A DNA stretch of 64,000 bases, from the NCBI GenBank assembly GCA_046291695.1, contig JBKBSO010000003.1, positions 1 through 64,000 on the forward strand, written 5' to 3'. Shown here in pieces: positions 27,406 to 35,175 of the stretch. The DNA is from PNNG01 sp046291695 (GTDB taxonomy: Bacteria; Bacteroidota; Bacteroidia; UBA7662). The position numbers and the translations under genes are program-made. The notes under the pieces are model-generated. The model did not search any database. It saw only the letters and a list, made by a program, of their open reading frames with translations, and was not told where the DNA came from. The stretch's first letter is position 1. Every line of letters begins with the position of its first letter.

Positions 27406-27875
27406 TGGGGTTCATTTCTAGAACCGGAAAACGCAATCTCCTGTAGCTGTGCCGCAAAGGTACGAATAAAAACACGATTACACGAATGCATCCGCAGACA
27501 CGAAACTCAACACAGGTGAAGTTGCATTTGGCACCATCTGGAGAGCCTAGCGATCGTAAGTTGTGCGCTGTCTTTCAGCCTCATAAACCACGGTTATTAA
27601 TGGCCGTGAGGATACTCAATTCCCATATCATTTGCTTTTCGAAAGGAGCGAAAGGCTCCGGGCCAGCAAGCTGCTATCAGCAATTGCAGATGCCGGGCTC
27701 ACACCGAACAACATCAAAAAAAAAGCATACGAACTTTCAATAAAAAGCATTGGTGCCAGGGCCGATTCCATTTATAAAAAGCTGCAGCTTCAGATAGCGC
27801 GGTATGGCTTCAAAGGTCGGCCTAAACGCAGGCGAATGCTGCCTTCTATGAAACCGATCGCGAAGCTGTTCCTAC
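27406..27875. other. 470-base stretch without a confident gene
   Basis: Between the cold-shock gene and the aldehyde dehydrogenase gene. It holds the cold-shock promoter (27455-27462), a weak inverted repeat CACGG/CCGTG around 27589-27608, and the orphan reading frame described separately. No RNA gene or mobile-element end was recognised. Confidence 0.5.
27455..27462 (-). promoter_or_regulatory. Candidate -7 promoter element for the cold-shock gene
   Basis: On the minus strand this reads TACCTTTG, an exact match to the Bacteroidota consensus TAnnTTTG. The TSS would fall near 27448, giving a leader of about 85 bases. The -33 region is T-rich but lacks a clear TTTG. Confidence 0.5.
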
Positions 27876-27901
27876 TCAAACCTTCACACACACATTGGTA
27901 G
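27587..27901 (+). pseudogene. Orphan reading frame, possible gene remnant
   Basis: An open frame of about 100 codons after a TAA at 27584-27586, containing FPYHLLFERSERLRASKLLS and IADAGLTPNNIKKKAYELS, which look like coherent helical protein rather than random translation. There is no ATG at its head (the first start-like codon is TTG 27632), and it runs 26 bases into the end of the convergent aldehyde dehydrogenase gene, where it loses character. It may be a remnant of a larger gene or chance. I do not recognise a family. Confidence 0.3.
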
Positions 27902-29318
27902 GCTCGGTAAAAAACCGCAGCGCTTCCCAACCACCTTCGCGCCCTACGCCCGAGGCTTTGTGGCCGCCAAAAGGCGTACGCAAATCGCGCAGCAACCAAC
28001 AATTCACCCATACAATGCCGAATTTGAGGCGGGCAGCCAGGCGGTGCGTACGACTGAGGTTGCTGGTCCATACCCCCGCCGCCAAGCCGTACTCCGTATC
28101 GTTGGCCATCGCAAGCACTTCTTCTTCGGTATCGAAGGGCTGTAACGTAACTACCGGACCAAAAATTTCTTCCTGATTGGTGCGACAGCTATTGGCCAGA
28201 CCTTCAATTACCGTAGGACGAATAAACCACCCACCAGCGCAACGACCTTCGCCTTGCACAACTGTGCCCCCGGTGAGGATGCGCCCGCCTTCTTCTTGTG
28301 CCAACTGAATATAGCCCATCACCTTGTTGAAGTGCTGTTCAGAGGCAATGGCACCCAAATCAGCTTGCTCATCGTTCGGATCGCCTACCTTCAAGGCGGC
28401 CACACGGGCCACAAAATCGTCGCGGAAACGCTCGTAGATACTTTGCTCCACCATAATGCGCGAACCGCACAGGCATATTTCTCCCTGGTTGGTAAAGGCC
28501 GAACGTACAGCCGTACTCAAAGCCAGTTCGTAATCGGCATCGGCAAAAATGAGCGTGGGGTTTTTACCGCCCAACTCAAGCGATAACTTTTTGAACAAAG
28601 GCGCCGCCTGCCGGGCAATGGTAGCCCCGGTTAGCGTTCCGCCGGTAAAACTGATGGCCTTCACCGCTGGGTGTACGTTGAGCGTATTGCCAATGCTGGC
28701 ACCCAAGCCGTGTACAATGTTGAGTACCCCGGGGGGCATGCCGGCCTCGCGACACAATTCGCTAAACAAAAAGGCCGTCATGGGGGTAATTTCCGAAGGT
28801 TTGGCCACCACCGTATTACCGGCTGCCAGGGCCGGAGCAATTTTCCAGGTGAACAAATAAAGCGGCAAATTCCAAGGCGAAATACAGCCCACCACCCCCA
28901 GCGGCTGGCGCAAGGTGTAGTTAATGGCCGTTTGGTCGGTTACATGTGCTTCGCTGCTCCAATGCTGGATGGCCGATGCAAAAAAGCGAAAATTATCTAC
29001 GGCACGAGGTATGTCCATACGCCTTGCCAGCGAAACAGGCTTGCCCTGATCGCAACTCTCGGCACGAGCAAATTCCTCCAACCTGCTTTCAAGCAAATCA
29101 GCCACCCGCTCCATGATTTTCGCACGTTCAGCCGTAGTCATCCCCGACCAAAGGGGAAAAGCGGTTTCAGCCGCCACAATGGCTGCTTCTACATCGGCAG
29201 CCTGCGAATCGGGCAGGCGGCTGTACACCGCCCCCGTAGCCGGTTCGTAATTTGGCAACCAAGCACCGCCCAAAGCCGGTTGGAACTGTCCGTTGATGTA
29301 ATTGAGCATATCGATCAT
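27876..29318 (-). CDS. Aldehyde dehydrogenase, 2-aminomuconate-semialdehyde type
   Basis: A 480-residue NAD-dependent aldehyde dehydrogenase. Seen: SPWNLPLYLFTWKIAPALAA with the catalytic-site asparagine, KPSEITPMTA, the nucleotide-binding FTGGTLTGATIA, the general-base glutamate in ELGGKNP, the catalytic cysteine region NQGEICLCGSR (about 280), and EEIFGPVVTLQPF. The C-terminus NCWLLRDLRTPFGGHKASGV followed by GREGG matches the 2-aminomuconic/2-hydroxymuconic semialdehyde dehydrogenase group (ALDH8-like), which oxidises a kynurenine-pathway intermediate. That agrees with kynA at 9927. Starts at 29327 (TTG), 29318 or 29309 are possible; 29318 is chosen. It follows the SDR gene with a 9-base gap. 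Confidence 0.88.
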   Translation of the reverse strand: MIDMLNYINGQFQPALGGAWLPNYEPATGAVYSRLPDSQAADVEAAIVAAETAFPLWSGMTTAERAKIMERVADLLESRLEEFARAESCDQGKPVSLARRMDIPRAVDNFRFFASAIQHWSSEAHVTDQTAINYTLRQPLGVVGCISPWNLPLYLFTWKIAPALAAGNTVVAKPSEITPMTAFLFSELCREAGMPPGVLNIVHGLGASIGNTLNVHPAVKAISFTGGTLTGATIARQAAPLFKKLSLELGGKNPTLIFADADYELALSTAVRSAFTNQGEICLCGSRIMVEQSIYERFRDDFVARVAALKVGDPNDEQADLGAIASEQHFNKVMGYIQLAQEEGGRILTGGTVVQGEGRCAGGWFIRPTVIEGLANSCRTNQEEIFGPVVTLQPFDTEEEVLAMANDTEYGLAAGVWTSNLSRTHRLAARLKFGIVWVNCWLLRDLRTPFGGHKASGVGREGGWEALRFFTEPTNVCVKV

Positions 29319-29327
29319 GGCCAGCAA

Positions 29328-30119
29328 TTAAAGGTTACCTGTGCGTCCGCCATCTACCGGCAAGTTAATACCATTGATGTATGCTGCAGCCGGGCTAGCC
29401 AAAAAGGCAATGGCGGCCGCAATTTCTTCCGGCTCAGCAAAACGTCCGGCTGGGATTTCAGCCAACATATCCGAGGCCACATCCGCGGCTTCTAATCCGC
29501 TTTTTGTTGCTTTGTTGTGGATGATTTGTTCGAGCCTGCCGGTGCGTGTGGCCCCAGGCAACACATTATTTACGGTAATGCCGTGAGACGCCACCTCGTT
29601 CGACAAAGTTTTGGCCCAATTGGCCACAGCCGCCCGAATGGTATTGCTCACGCCCAAGCCTTTCAGCGGCAATTTCACCGAAGTGCTGATTACGTTGATG
29701 ATGCGGCCGTAGCCAGCCTCCTTCATCCCGGGTAACACAGCCTGGGCCAGTAAGTGGTTGGCCAGCAGGTGCTGACGGAAAGCCGTTTCAAACTCCACCA
29801 GCTTGGCAGAGTGAATGGGGCCAGCAGGCGGGCCGCCGGTATTATTCACTAAAATGTGGGCTTTCATGCCACCTCCCGTCCAGGCGGCCAGCACATTTTG
29901 CAACATAGCTGTATCGCTAAAATCACAAGCCAAAAAGCCGTGTTCCTGCTCGCCCGTATTGGGTAATGCTTGTAAGGTTTCAAGTAGGCTGTCGGCATTG
30001 CGGGCCATCACCACCACATTGGCGCCTTGGGCAGCCAGCAACATGGCAGTGGCGCGGCCAATGCCTTGCGTTGCACCCCCTACCAGGGCAGTTTTTCCGG
30101 TCAAATCAGTTTGTAACAT
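29328..30119 (-). CDS. Short-chain dehydrogenase/reductase (SDR)
   Basis: A 263-residue classical-type SDR oxidoreductase. Seen: nucleotide-binding GGATQGIGRATAMLL, adenine-ring motif ACDFSD, the NNTGGPPAG motif, active-site Ser in NVISTSVKLPL, and C-terminal PVDGGRTGNL. The usual YxxxK is not obvious: the equivalent stretch reads LGVSNTIRAAVANWAKTLS, with no tyrosine at the expected place, a feature of the so-called atypical SDRs near aromatic-degradation genes. The long frame extends upstream, but MLQTDLTGKTALVGG at 30119 is the natural start; it overlaps the end of nth by 14 bases. It may act beside the aldehyde dehydrogenase in tryptophan breakdown (inference). Confidence 0.8.
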   Translation of the reverse strand: MLQTDLTGKTALVGGATQGIGRATAMLLAAQGANVVVMARNADSLLETLQALPNTGEQEHGFLACDFSDTAMLQNVLAAWTGGGMKAHILVNNTGGPPAGPIHSAKLVEFETAFRQHLLANHLLAQAVLPGMKEAGYGRIINVISTSVKLPLKGLGVSNTIRAAVANWAKTLSNEVASHGITVNNVLPGATRTGRLEQIIHNKATKSGLEAADVASDMLAEIPAGRFAEPEEIAAAIAFLASPAAAYINGINLPVDGGRTGNL

Positions 30120-30783
30120 GGGTTGATGTTTTGAGCGCCAGTTTGCGCTGTTGTTTTTGATAATATTGACAAGCCTCCTGAAGCGCACATTCGCCGCACT
30201 TGGGTTTGCGGGCCACACAAACGTAACGGCCGTGCAAGATGAGCCAATGATGCGCGCGGCTCACCAAATGCTCAGGCAGGTATTTCACCAATTGCCTTTC
30301 GGCTTCGAGCGGAGTTCGTGCTTTTTGGGTGAGCCCCATGCGCGCCGATACCCGAAACACATGCGTATCTACCGCCATGGCGGGTTTATCGAATATCACC
30401 GAGGCGATAACATTGGCCGTTTTTCGGCCGACACCCGGCAGCTTTACCAGATCATTAATTTCGGAGGGCACTACGTCTTTAAACGTATGGTGCAGCATCT
30501 GCCCCAACCCTACCAAGTGCTTGGCCTTGTTGTTGGGGTACGAAATGCTGCGAATGAGCTCAAAAACTTCCTCTACCGTAGCGCGCGATAAGCTTTCAGC
30601 AGTCGGAAAGCGCTCGAAAAAACGGGGGGTGGTCAGATTCACGCGCTTGTCGGTGCACTGAGCGCTGAGCACCACCGCCACCAACAATTCGTATGGATTG
30701 CTGTAAAACAATTCCGTTTCGGCATCGGGGGCCGTGCGTAAAAAATGCTCAATTACCCATTGGTATCGTTCCTTGCGCGTCAT
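30106..30783 (-). CDS. nth: Endonuclease III (DNA glycosylase/AP lyase)
   Basis: A 225-residue base-excision repair enzyme removing oxidised pyrimidines and cleaving abasic sites. Seen: helix-hairpin-helix LPGVGRKTANVIA with catalytic Lys121, catalytic Asp139 in AVDTHVFRV, and the four-cysteine [4Fe-4S] motif C-x6-C-x2-C-x5-C at 189, 196, 199 and 205. These match the E. coli enzyme closely. The gene lies 30 bases after the pyruvyl transferase gene and its 3' end overlaps the SDR gene by 14 bases, so the four genes 27876-31926 may form one transcript of unrelated functions. Confidence 0.95.
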   Translation of the reverse strand: MTRKERYQWVIEHFLRTAPDAETELFYSNPYELLVAVVLSAQCTDKRVNLTTPRFFERFPTAESLSRATVEEVFELIRSISYPNNKAKHLVGLGQMLHHTFKDVVPSEINDLVKLPGVGRKTANVIASVIFDKPAMAVDTHVFRVSARMGLTQKARTPLEAERQLVKYLPEHLVSRAHHWLILHGRYVCVARKPKCGECALQEACQYYQKQQRKLALKTSTHVTN

Positions 30784-30813
30784 GAATGCGCTAAATTAGG
30801 AAAAAGGGTCGGC

Positions 30814-31926
30814 CTATGGCCGAAAAGTGGCTGTAAAATTCAGCAAAGCCCTAGCCCTGGTTTCTTCTAAATACTGCGGCCGATGAACTTGCTGTGCATT
30901 TAGGGCCGCCGCCAGGGTTTGCGCAGCAGCTTGTACAGGCACATCACCATCAGCAAGCCGGTAGTCGGGATGCTGACCTACATCGTCTAAAAAATCGCTG
31001 CACTTGCGGTGATACTCCATCAAAAAGAAAGGTACACCGGCGTAGCAGGCAAATATACTGGCGTGCAAGCGGGTACTGAGCATGGCCTGACACTGCGCAA
31101 TGGCTGAAAAGGTCCGCGCTACATGGGCTTCATAGGGCACGATTTCGTAATCGAGTTGTGCGTTGGTGCGCAGCAATGCACCAATCATTTCGCGGGTAAG
31201 GGCTTCGTCGCCCATTTCAGCATGCCCGTTGAACACAAAAAAACGGTACCGGTAGTCGCCCATTGATGCCAACTCCAACAATAACGATTGAATGAATCGA
31301 TTGCGCTGCTGTTCTTGCGCTAAATCGCCATGGGTATAACTTTCGTAATTGCATACGCTGATGCCTAAGGTGGGTTTGCCGTCAAATTTTAAAGAACACG
31401 ATACACGAACTCCAGGCACATCAGGTAAAAGCGCGGCCAAATCAAAAGCCTGAACTGGCCTATAAGGCAAGTTGTAACCCAAGGCCATTTCGTACGATTG
31501 TGTATCGCGCAAGGCTAAAAAATCGAGTCGCTGAAGGTAGTTGATCGTGTCTCGTTCGTCGGCCACACTGCTGTAGGGACCCAACGAAATGCCAATTGCC
31601 CCCAATTGCCCACCAAAACCGAAACGCTTCTTCAGTAAGCCATAAGTCCGCAAATCGGTTTTGTGCAAAGCCGAATGAAAGGTTGACCCCCCGGCCGAAA
31701 CAAATACATCGGCACTAAAAAGCTCGCGCAGTGCCCCTATAAAACGGCCATAAGTTGCGAAAGCATTTAGCTGCCGGGCAGGGTGCTGTAGTTCGGGCAA
31801 AATGGGGCTGTAAAACAATACATCATCAACCGACCAAAAAGCCTGAGCACCCCAAGCCACCACCTCCAAAAAGGCATCGTCTCCGGCATTCTGCATGCCA
31901 TAATATCCGGTAAATGCTGCTTTCAT
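30814..31926 (-). CDS. Polysaccharide pyruvyl transferase family protein
   Basis: A 370-residue protein of the CsaB/WcaK pyruvyl transferase family, which adds pyruvate ketals to surface polysaccharides. Seen: the N-terminal GYYGMQNAGDDAFLEVVAWG (family NxGDD motif), SAGGSTFHS, the mid-protein LGAIGISLGPY, SLALRDTQSY-like segment LDFLALRDTQSYEMA, and the C-terminal MLSTRLHASIFACYAGVPFF. The motif set is complete. A flippase and a dTDP-sugar epimerase elsewhere in the window also point to surface polysaccharide work, but they are not in one cluster. Confidence 0.85.
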   Translation of the reverse strand: MKAAFTGYYGMQNAGDDAFLEVVAWGAQAFWSVDDVLFYSPILPELQHPARQLNAFATYGRFIGALRELFSADVFVSAGGSTFHSALHKTDLRTYGLLKKRFGFGGQLGAIGISLGPYSSVADERDTINYLQRLDFLALRDTQSYEMALGYNLPYRPVQAFDLAALLPDVPGVRVSCSLKFDGKPTLGISVCNYESYTHGDLAQEQQRNRFIQSLLLELASMGDYRYRFFVFNGHAEMGDEALTREMIGALLRTNAQLDYEIVPYEAHVARTFSAIAQCQAMLSTRLHASIFACYAGVPFFLMEYHRKCSDFLDDVGQHPDYRLADGDVPVQAAAQTLAAALNAQQVHRPQYLEETRARALLNFTATFRP

Positions 31927-32148
31927 CTTGTTGCCAACTGCCTATTCAACCGCCCAAGCTTCGTTCAACCGGCAATAAAGGCAAAATTTTGATTTATTCG
32001 GCCATCATTTTGCCATCGCAAAATTTGAACAGCCGCAAAAATAACCGATGCAGCAAGCATATCCAACCGTACTTTTCCATTGCCTTGCTGCCTGTGCTAA
32101 TTCACTCGGCGCTTCCGATGCGCAAGCCGTTCGCAGCACCCAATGGCT

Positions 32149-32177
32149 AAAAACAAAAAAGCAGCCCCACTGGCTGC
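32149..32177 (-). terminator. Rho-independent terminator
   Basis: A 6-bp stem GCAGCC / GGCTGC (32161-32166 and 32172-32177) with a 5-base loop. On the minus strand it is followed by TTTTTTGTTTTT, a strong U tract. It lies downstream of the SEC-C gene and should end its transcript after the palindrome cluster. Confidence 0.75.
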
Positions 32178-32217
32178 CTTTAAAATCTCGAGAATCACAT
32201 AATAAAACCCATAGGGG

Positions 32218-32296
32218 AAGCTAGAAACCGGTTTCCTTCAACACTAGCTTCATGCTTGGCTCTTCGAGCCGCACTGCCTGCCCCGCAAGTGCGGGG
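32218..32296. repeat. Cluster of four inverted repeats
   Basis: Four palindromes lie within 79 bases: AAGCTAG/CTAGCTT (32218-32224 with 32244-32250) enclosing the perfect 12-base palindrome GAAACCGGTTTC (32224-32235); GGCTC-TTC-GAGCC (32258-32270); and CCCCGCA-AG-TGCGGGG (32281-32296). Such density is unusual for a spacer and resembles a folded recombination or repeat element. It sits immediately 3' of the SEC-C gene. Confidence 0.65.
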
Positions 32297-32318
32297 AAAG
32301 CTTAGCTTTTGTACCCAG

Positions 32319-33083
32319 TTATTTTCCATGACAATTTTTATATTTGTATCCACTGCCACAAGGGCATATTTCGTTTCGTCCAATCTTTTTGGATTTAAGA
32401 ACTTCTGATGCTCTACTTCCAGGTACTGTTTCAGGTCCTGCTAACCAAAGGTCAACCTTTGCTGATTGCATTTTTGAGTAATCAGGATTGAAAGTTTTAA
32501 GAATTTCATGTCCTATTTGGCGAATTGCAGCTTTATCAGCCTGTGGGATTTGATTTTGGATACCATCAACGACGATACTTATGTCAAGCGAATTGTTCCG
32601 AGATAGATTATAGTAGATTTGGTCAATCTTCTCATCAACATGTGCGCCCCCATCCTGGTCTGTTGTTGTCCTAATTAGAGATCTTCTTGTTATTGTATTA
32701 AAGTCTTTGTCTCTAAATATCACCTCATTCCACCAATCTTCAAATGTCAGCCATTGTGAACTGAATAACATTTCATCTAATTTTGGATAATACTTAGAGT
32801 CCTTTCCCTTCATTCCTATCATGCATAATCCAAAAAAACTAGAAATTGATTCTTTTGCAAGTGGCAGGTTTGAGCTATAAAACAGGTTGGATTTTTTTTG
32901 TAGTTGGCCTAAAAGTGATTTTGAATATTTAGTGTCATGAAATAGTGTTCTGATGCATACTGCAATTCTTTTGGCTTCATTTATTTTGCCATTATCATAA
33001 AGTTCACAGGAAGTCTTTAGGAATTCAATTTGTTCTATCAAATGCCTTTCAAGTTCATCATTGCTTAATTCAACTAACCCCAT
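32319..33083 (-). CDS. SEC-C motif protein, probably acquired
   Basis: A 254-residue soluble protein of unknown function ending in a SEC-C zinc motif (NEICPCGSGYKYKNCHG, CxC-x8-CH), as found at the end of SecA and in many small accessory proteins. The rest (helical, Lys/Glu/Asn-rich; KTSCELYDNGKINEAKRIAV) is not recognised. The gene is visibly richer in A and T than its neighbours and is bordered by palindromes on both sides (32218-32296 and 33251-33260), which suggests horizontal gain as a cassette. ATG 33083 is preferred; upstream in-frame codons are only TTG/GTG. A role in zinc binding or protein interaction is all the motif implies. Confidence 0.7.
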   Translation of the reverse strand: MGLVELSNDELERHLIEQIEFLKTSCELYDNGKINEAKRIAVCIRTLFHDTKYSKSLLGQLQKKSNLFYSSNLPLAKESISSFFGLCMIGMKGKDSKYYPKLDEMLFSSQWLTFEDWWNEVIFRDKDFNTITRRSLIRTTTDQDGGAHVDEKIDQIYYNLSRNNSLDISIVVDGIQNQIPQADKAAIRQIGHEILKTFNPDYSKMQSAKVDLWLAGPETVPGSRASEVLKSKKIGRNEICPCGSGYKYKNCHGK

Positions 33084-33187
33084 GTTTATAATAATTGGGC
33101 ACAACGTCGGTCTGTCTCAAAAACGCCGTTTCACCATCTAATTTAACGCGTTTTAGTGAGCTGTAAACGTCGCGCAAAAAATAATGA

Positions 33188-33210
33188 CCAGGCACCATTT
33201 ACTGGCCTGG
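33188..33210 (-). terminator. Probable terminator after the flippase gene
   Basis: CCAGGC / GCCTGG (33188-33193 and 33205-33210) with an 11-base loop. On the minus strand the sequence after it is T-rich (TCATTATTTTTT). The hairpin is flanked by the direct repeat AATAATGA on both sides. Confidence 0.55.
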
Positions 33211-33250
33211 AACAATAATGAAGGCTAAGGCCGTATTTGCAGCCAACAAC

Positions 33251-33260
33251 GCTAGCTAGC
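33251..33260. repeat. GCTAGCTAGC palindrome upstream of the SEC-C gene
   Basis: A perfect 10-base palindrome between the flippase and SEC-C genes. The 8-base core GCTAGCTA recurs at 53685-53692 beside the AT-rich GNAT gene. Short enough to be chance, but its place next to two acquired-looking genes is worth noting. Confidence 0.35.
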
Positions 33261-33277
33261 AGCTATATCATCACAAC

Positions 33278-34783
33278 TTAAATCTCAGGGTCTGGCTTTG
33301 GCGATTGGCCAAGGCAGCTGTAGTACAAGCCATACATCCCGCGGGCCAGGAGCAACAGTAGCCCGAAATGACCAGTCAGGCGAATCGGCCAAACTGCTAC
33401 ATCCTGGTAAGTCAGCGCCATCATTCCCAGTATGGCAAGCCAAATCAGCCAAACCCAGCGGTTATAAAACACATAGGCTGGCGCGAGGCCTTTGCGGATA
33501 AAAAACGGGATGAACAACAGGTAATTCACCACATAACCCAAAGCCATCGCTGCCGCTAGCGACAAAGCCCCTTCACCCCTGAGCAAAAAATAGCATACAA
33601 TGCTGGTCAATGCCCATTGCCCCATGCTGTACACGCTCAGCCACATGCGATTTTGCACAATGAGCTCGCGGGCCAAGCCGCTTTTGCTCGATACAATCAA
33701 ACTGCTGAGCAGCACCCACAAGAGCACCGGCAAAACCTTAGGCATTGGGTATTTGTGCCCCAGTACCCATCCCACCAGTTCGGGAGCCAGCACCAAAGGC
33801 AAACTGAGGGCAATGGCTACGAACCAGGGCCCGAAATAGTTAAAAAAGTCTTTGGCAGTAGTTGACCCTCCCTTATCGGCCAACAACATCGGTAGCAAGG
33901 CATTACCAATGGCACCGTTAAACAGTTGAATAGCCAGACTAAATATCATCACCGCACTGTACAAGCCCAAGGCGGCATAACCCAGAGGTTCGTTCACCAA
34001 CAAACTGTTCAGCACCCACAAAGTCGGCGCTACAATAAGCGTACTCAGCGAAGCCGGAATGGCGAATTTGTAGATTGTTCGGCTATGCTGCCCGAAACCC
34101 TGCAAACTCGGTTGCACCCCATGTCGTCGGCCGTGCTTCAGCAACAAGCCATGCAGCATTACCGCCATCAACACTATGGCCAGTAATTGTCCGGTTAAAG
34201 CCCCGTTTACTCCGCCCCAGTAAGCACCCAGACCAAGCCCTACAAACAGCAGCAGTCCCTGGGTTAAATTGGCCAAACCATAGGCCCGATAAGCCTGTAA
34301 ACCCAGCAAAGCACCCAGTTGGGTGCCGTTTATGGCCACAAACAACAAAATGAATCCGCCTAGCCTGAGCGAAGTTTGCAAGTCGGGATTGTTAAGTAAA
34401 ACATCGGCCAAAAAGCCCGCAAAAACCACAATGAGCAGGCTAATAATCAAACCCAATACGCTCACCAGCAAGAGCGCCGTACCCAAAATGCCCGATGCAG
34501 CAGCTTTCTGCCTGTCGCGCAGTTCGGCCATGTATTTGGTGGTAGTAAGCCCCACCCCCATCGAGGCAAAAATCAAAAAATTATCGATGGTGGCTTTTAC
34601 CATGCCATATTCGCCAAAAGCATCTGCTGGTAACAAGCGTGCCATTACCACCGAGGCCAGCGACATCAACACACCCGACAACATGGCCCCCAATGTTAGC
34701 CAGAAACTCCCCTTGATGAGCTTCTTCAAAAAAACCGAGGCCAACAGGCGCTCCCTGAGCTTATGCAAATCAATAACCGGCAT
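33278..34783 (-). CDS. Polysaccharide flippase (MOP superfamily, Wzx-like)
   Basis: A 501-residue polytopic protein with about 14 hydrophobic segments, of the oligosaccharide/lipid flippase group. The N-terminus KGSFWLTLGAMLSGVLMSLA followed by VVMARLLPADAFGEYGMVKA is typical of Wzx/RfbX-type proteins, and the C-terminal half has the second set of paired helices with ALGLYSAVMIFSLAIQLFNG. It would move lipid-linked sugar units across the inner membrane. ATG 34783 is chosen; an upstream ATG at 34843 is possible. It stands apart from the sugar-biosynthesis genes and is followed by a hairpin. Confidence 0.85.
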   Translation of the reverse strand: MPVIDLHKLRERLLASVFLKKLIKGSFWLTLGAMLSGVLMSLASVVMARLLPADAFGEYGMVKATIDNFLIFASMGVGLTTTKYMAELRDRQKAAASGILGTALLLVSVLGLIISLLIVVFAGFLADVLLNNPDLQTSLRLGGFILLFVAINGTQLGALLGLQAYRAYGLANLTQGLLLFVGLGLGAYWGGVNGALTGQLLAIVLMAVMLHGLLLKHGRRHGVQPSLQGFGQHSRTIYKFAIPASLSTLIVAPTLWVLNSLLVNEPLGYAALGLYSAVMIFSLAIQLFNGAIGNALLPMLLADKGGSTTAKDFFNYFGPWFVAIALSLPLVLAPELVGWVLGHKYPMPKVLPVLLWVLLSSLIVSSKSGLARELIVQNRMWLSVYSMGQWALTSIVCYFLLRGEGALSLAAAMALGYVVNYLLFIPFFIRKGLAPAYVFYNRWVWLIWLAILGMMALTYQDVAVWPIRLTGHFGLLLLLARGMYGLYYSCLGQSPKPDPEI

Positions 34784-34859
34784 ACCGAAGGTCGCCAAGT
34801 TAGCTAAAATTGGCACTGCATTGGTTTCCGTAACTGAAAACATTTCCAGGAACCCAAGG

Positions 34860-35160
34860 GGAAGTTAGAAGAGTGAAGTGTGAGGTTGAAGGAGAAGTGG
34901 GAGTTAAAAGTGGAAGTAGAAAGCTGAAACGCCATGCAATCCAAGCCCCCCCATTGGGTTATCCCGTGCCCCGAATCCTGAATTCAAATGCCGTTTGGTC
35001 GAAGGCGCGCTCATTGGGTTTAACCGTCCACCGAATTTTGAATCTTGAATAACGAGTGCGATAGCACGAGTGATGAATTTTGAATTTCAAAAATCGAAGG
35101 CGCACCCATTGGCTTATCCCCTGTTCTAAATGTAGAATAACCCCTCCGTGAACCCGGTGT
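34860..35160. repeat. Purine-rich patch and three imperfect repeats
   Basis: Gene-free spacer of 332 bases (34844-35175). From 34860 to 34929 it is a low-complexity GAAGTG/GAAGTT purine run. From 34953 follow three imperfect copies, with cores at 34953, 35013 and 35108, each built as ATTGG(G)TTATCCC or TTTAACC, then a CCGAATTTTGAAT-like A/T stretch; the second and third are preceded by CGAAGGCGC. Spacings are 60 and 95 bases. No open frame of note. It looks like a degraded intergenic repeat family. Confidence 0.6.
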
Positions 35161-35175
35161 TTGATTTTAAATTAA

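Larger units (their letters stand above)
31927..32318. other. Intergenic stretch with terminator and palindrome cluster
   Basis: 392 bases between the pyruvyl transferase gene and the SEC-C gene. The part 31927-32150 shows no convincing gene; the plus-strand frame of 78 residues there has no recognisable character. The rest holds the terminator at 32149-32177 and a group of palindromes at 32218-32296, both listed separately. Confidence 0.6.

Noticed and set aside
30120..30218. Upstream extension of the SDR frame
   Set aside because: It lies inside the nth gene, and the SDR motif starts normally after the ATG at 30119.
31914..32150. Plus-strand frame of 78 residues before the terminator at 32149
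   Set aside because: Composition is not protein-like, no start context, overlaps the start of the pyruvyl transferase gene, and the terminator's U tract points the other way.
32195..32383. Minus-strand frame of 62 residues through the palindrome cluster
   Set aside because: It runs across the end of the SEC-C gene in another frame and its residues are dictated by the palindromes.
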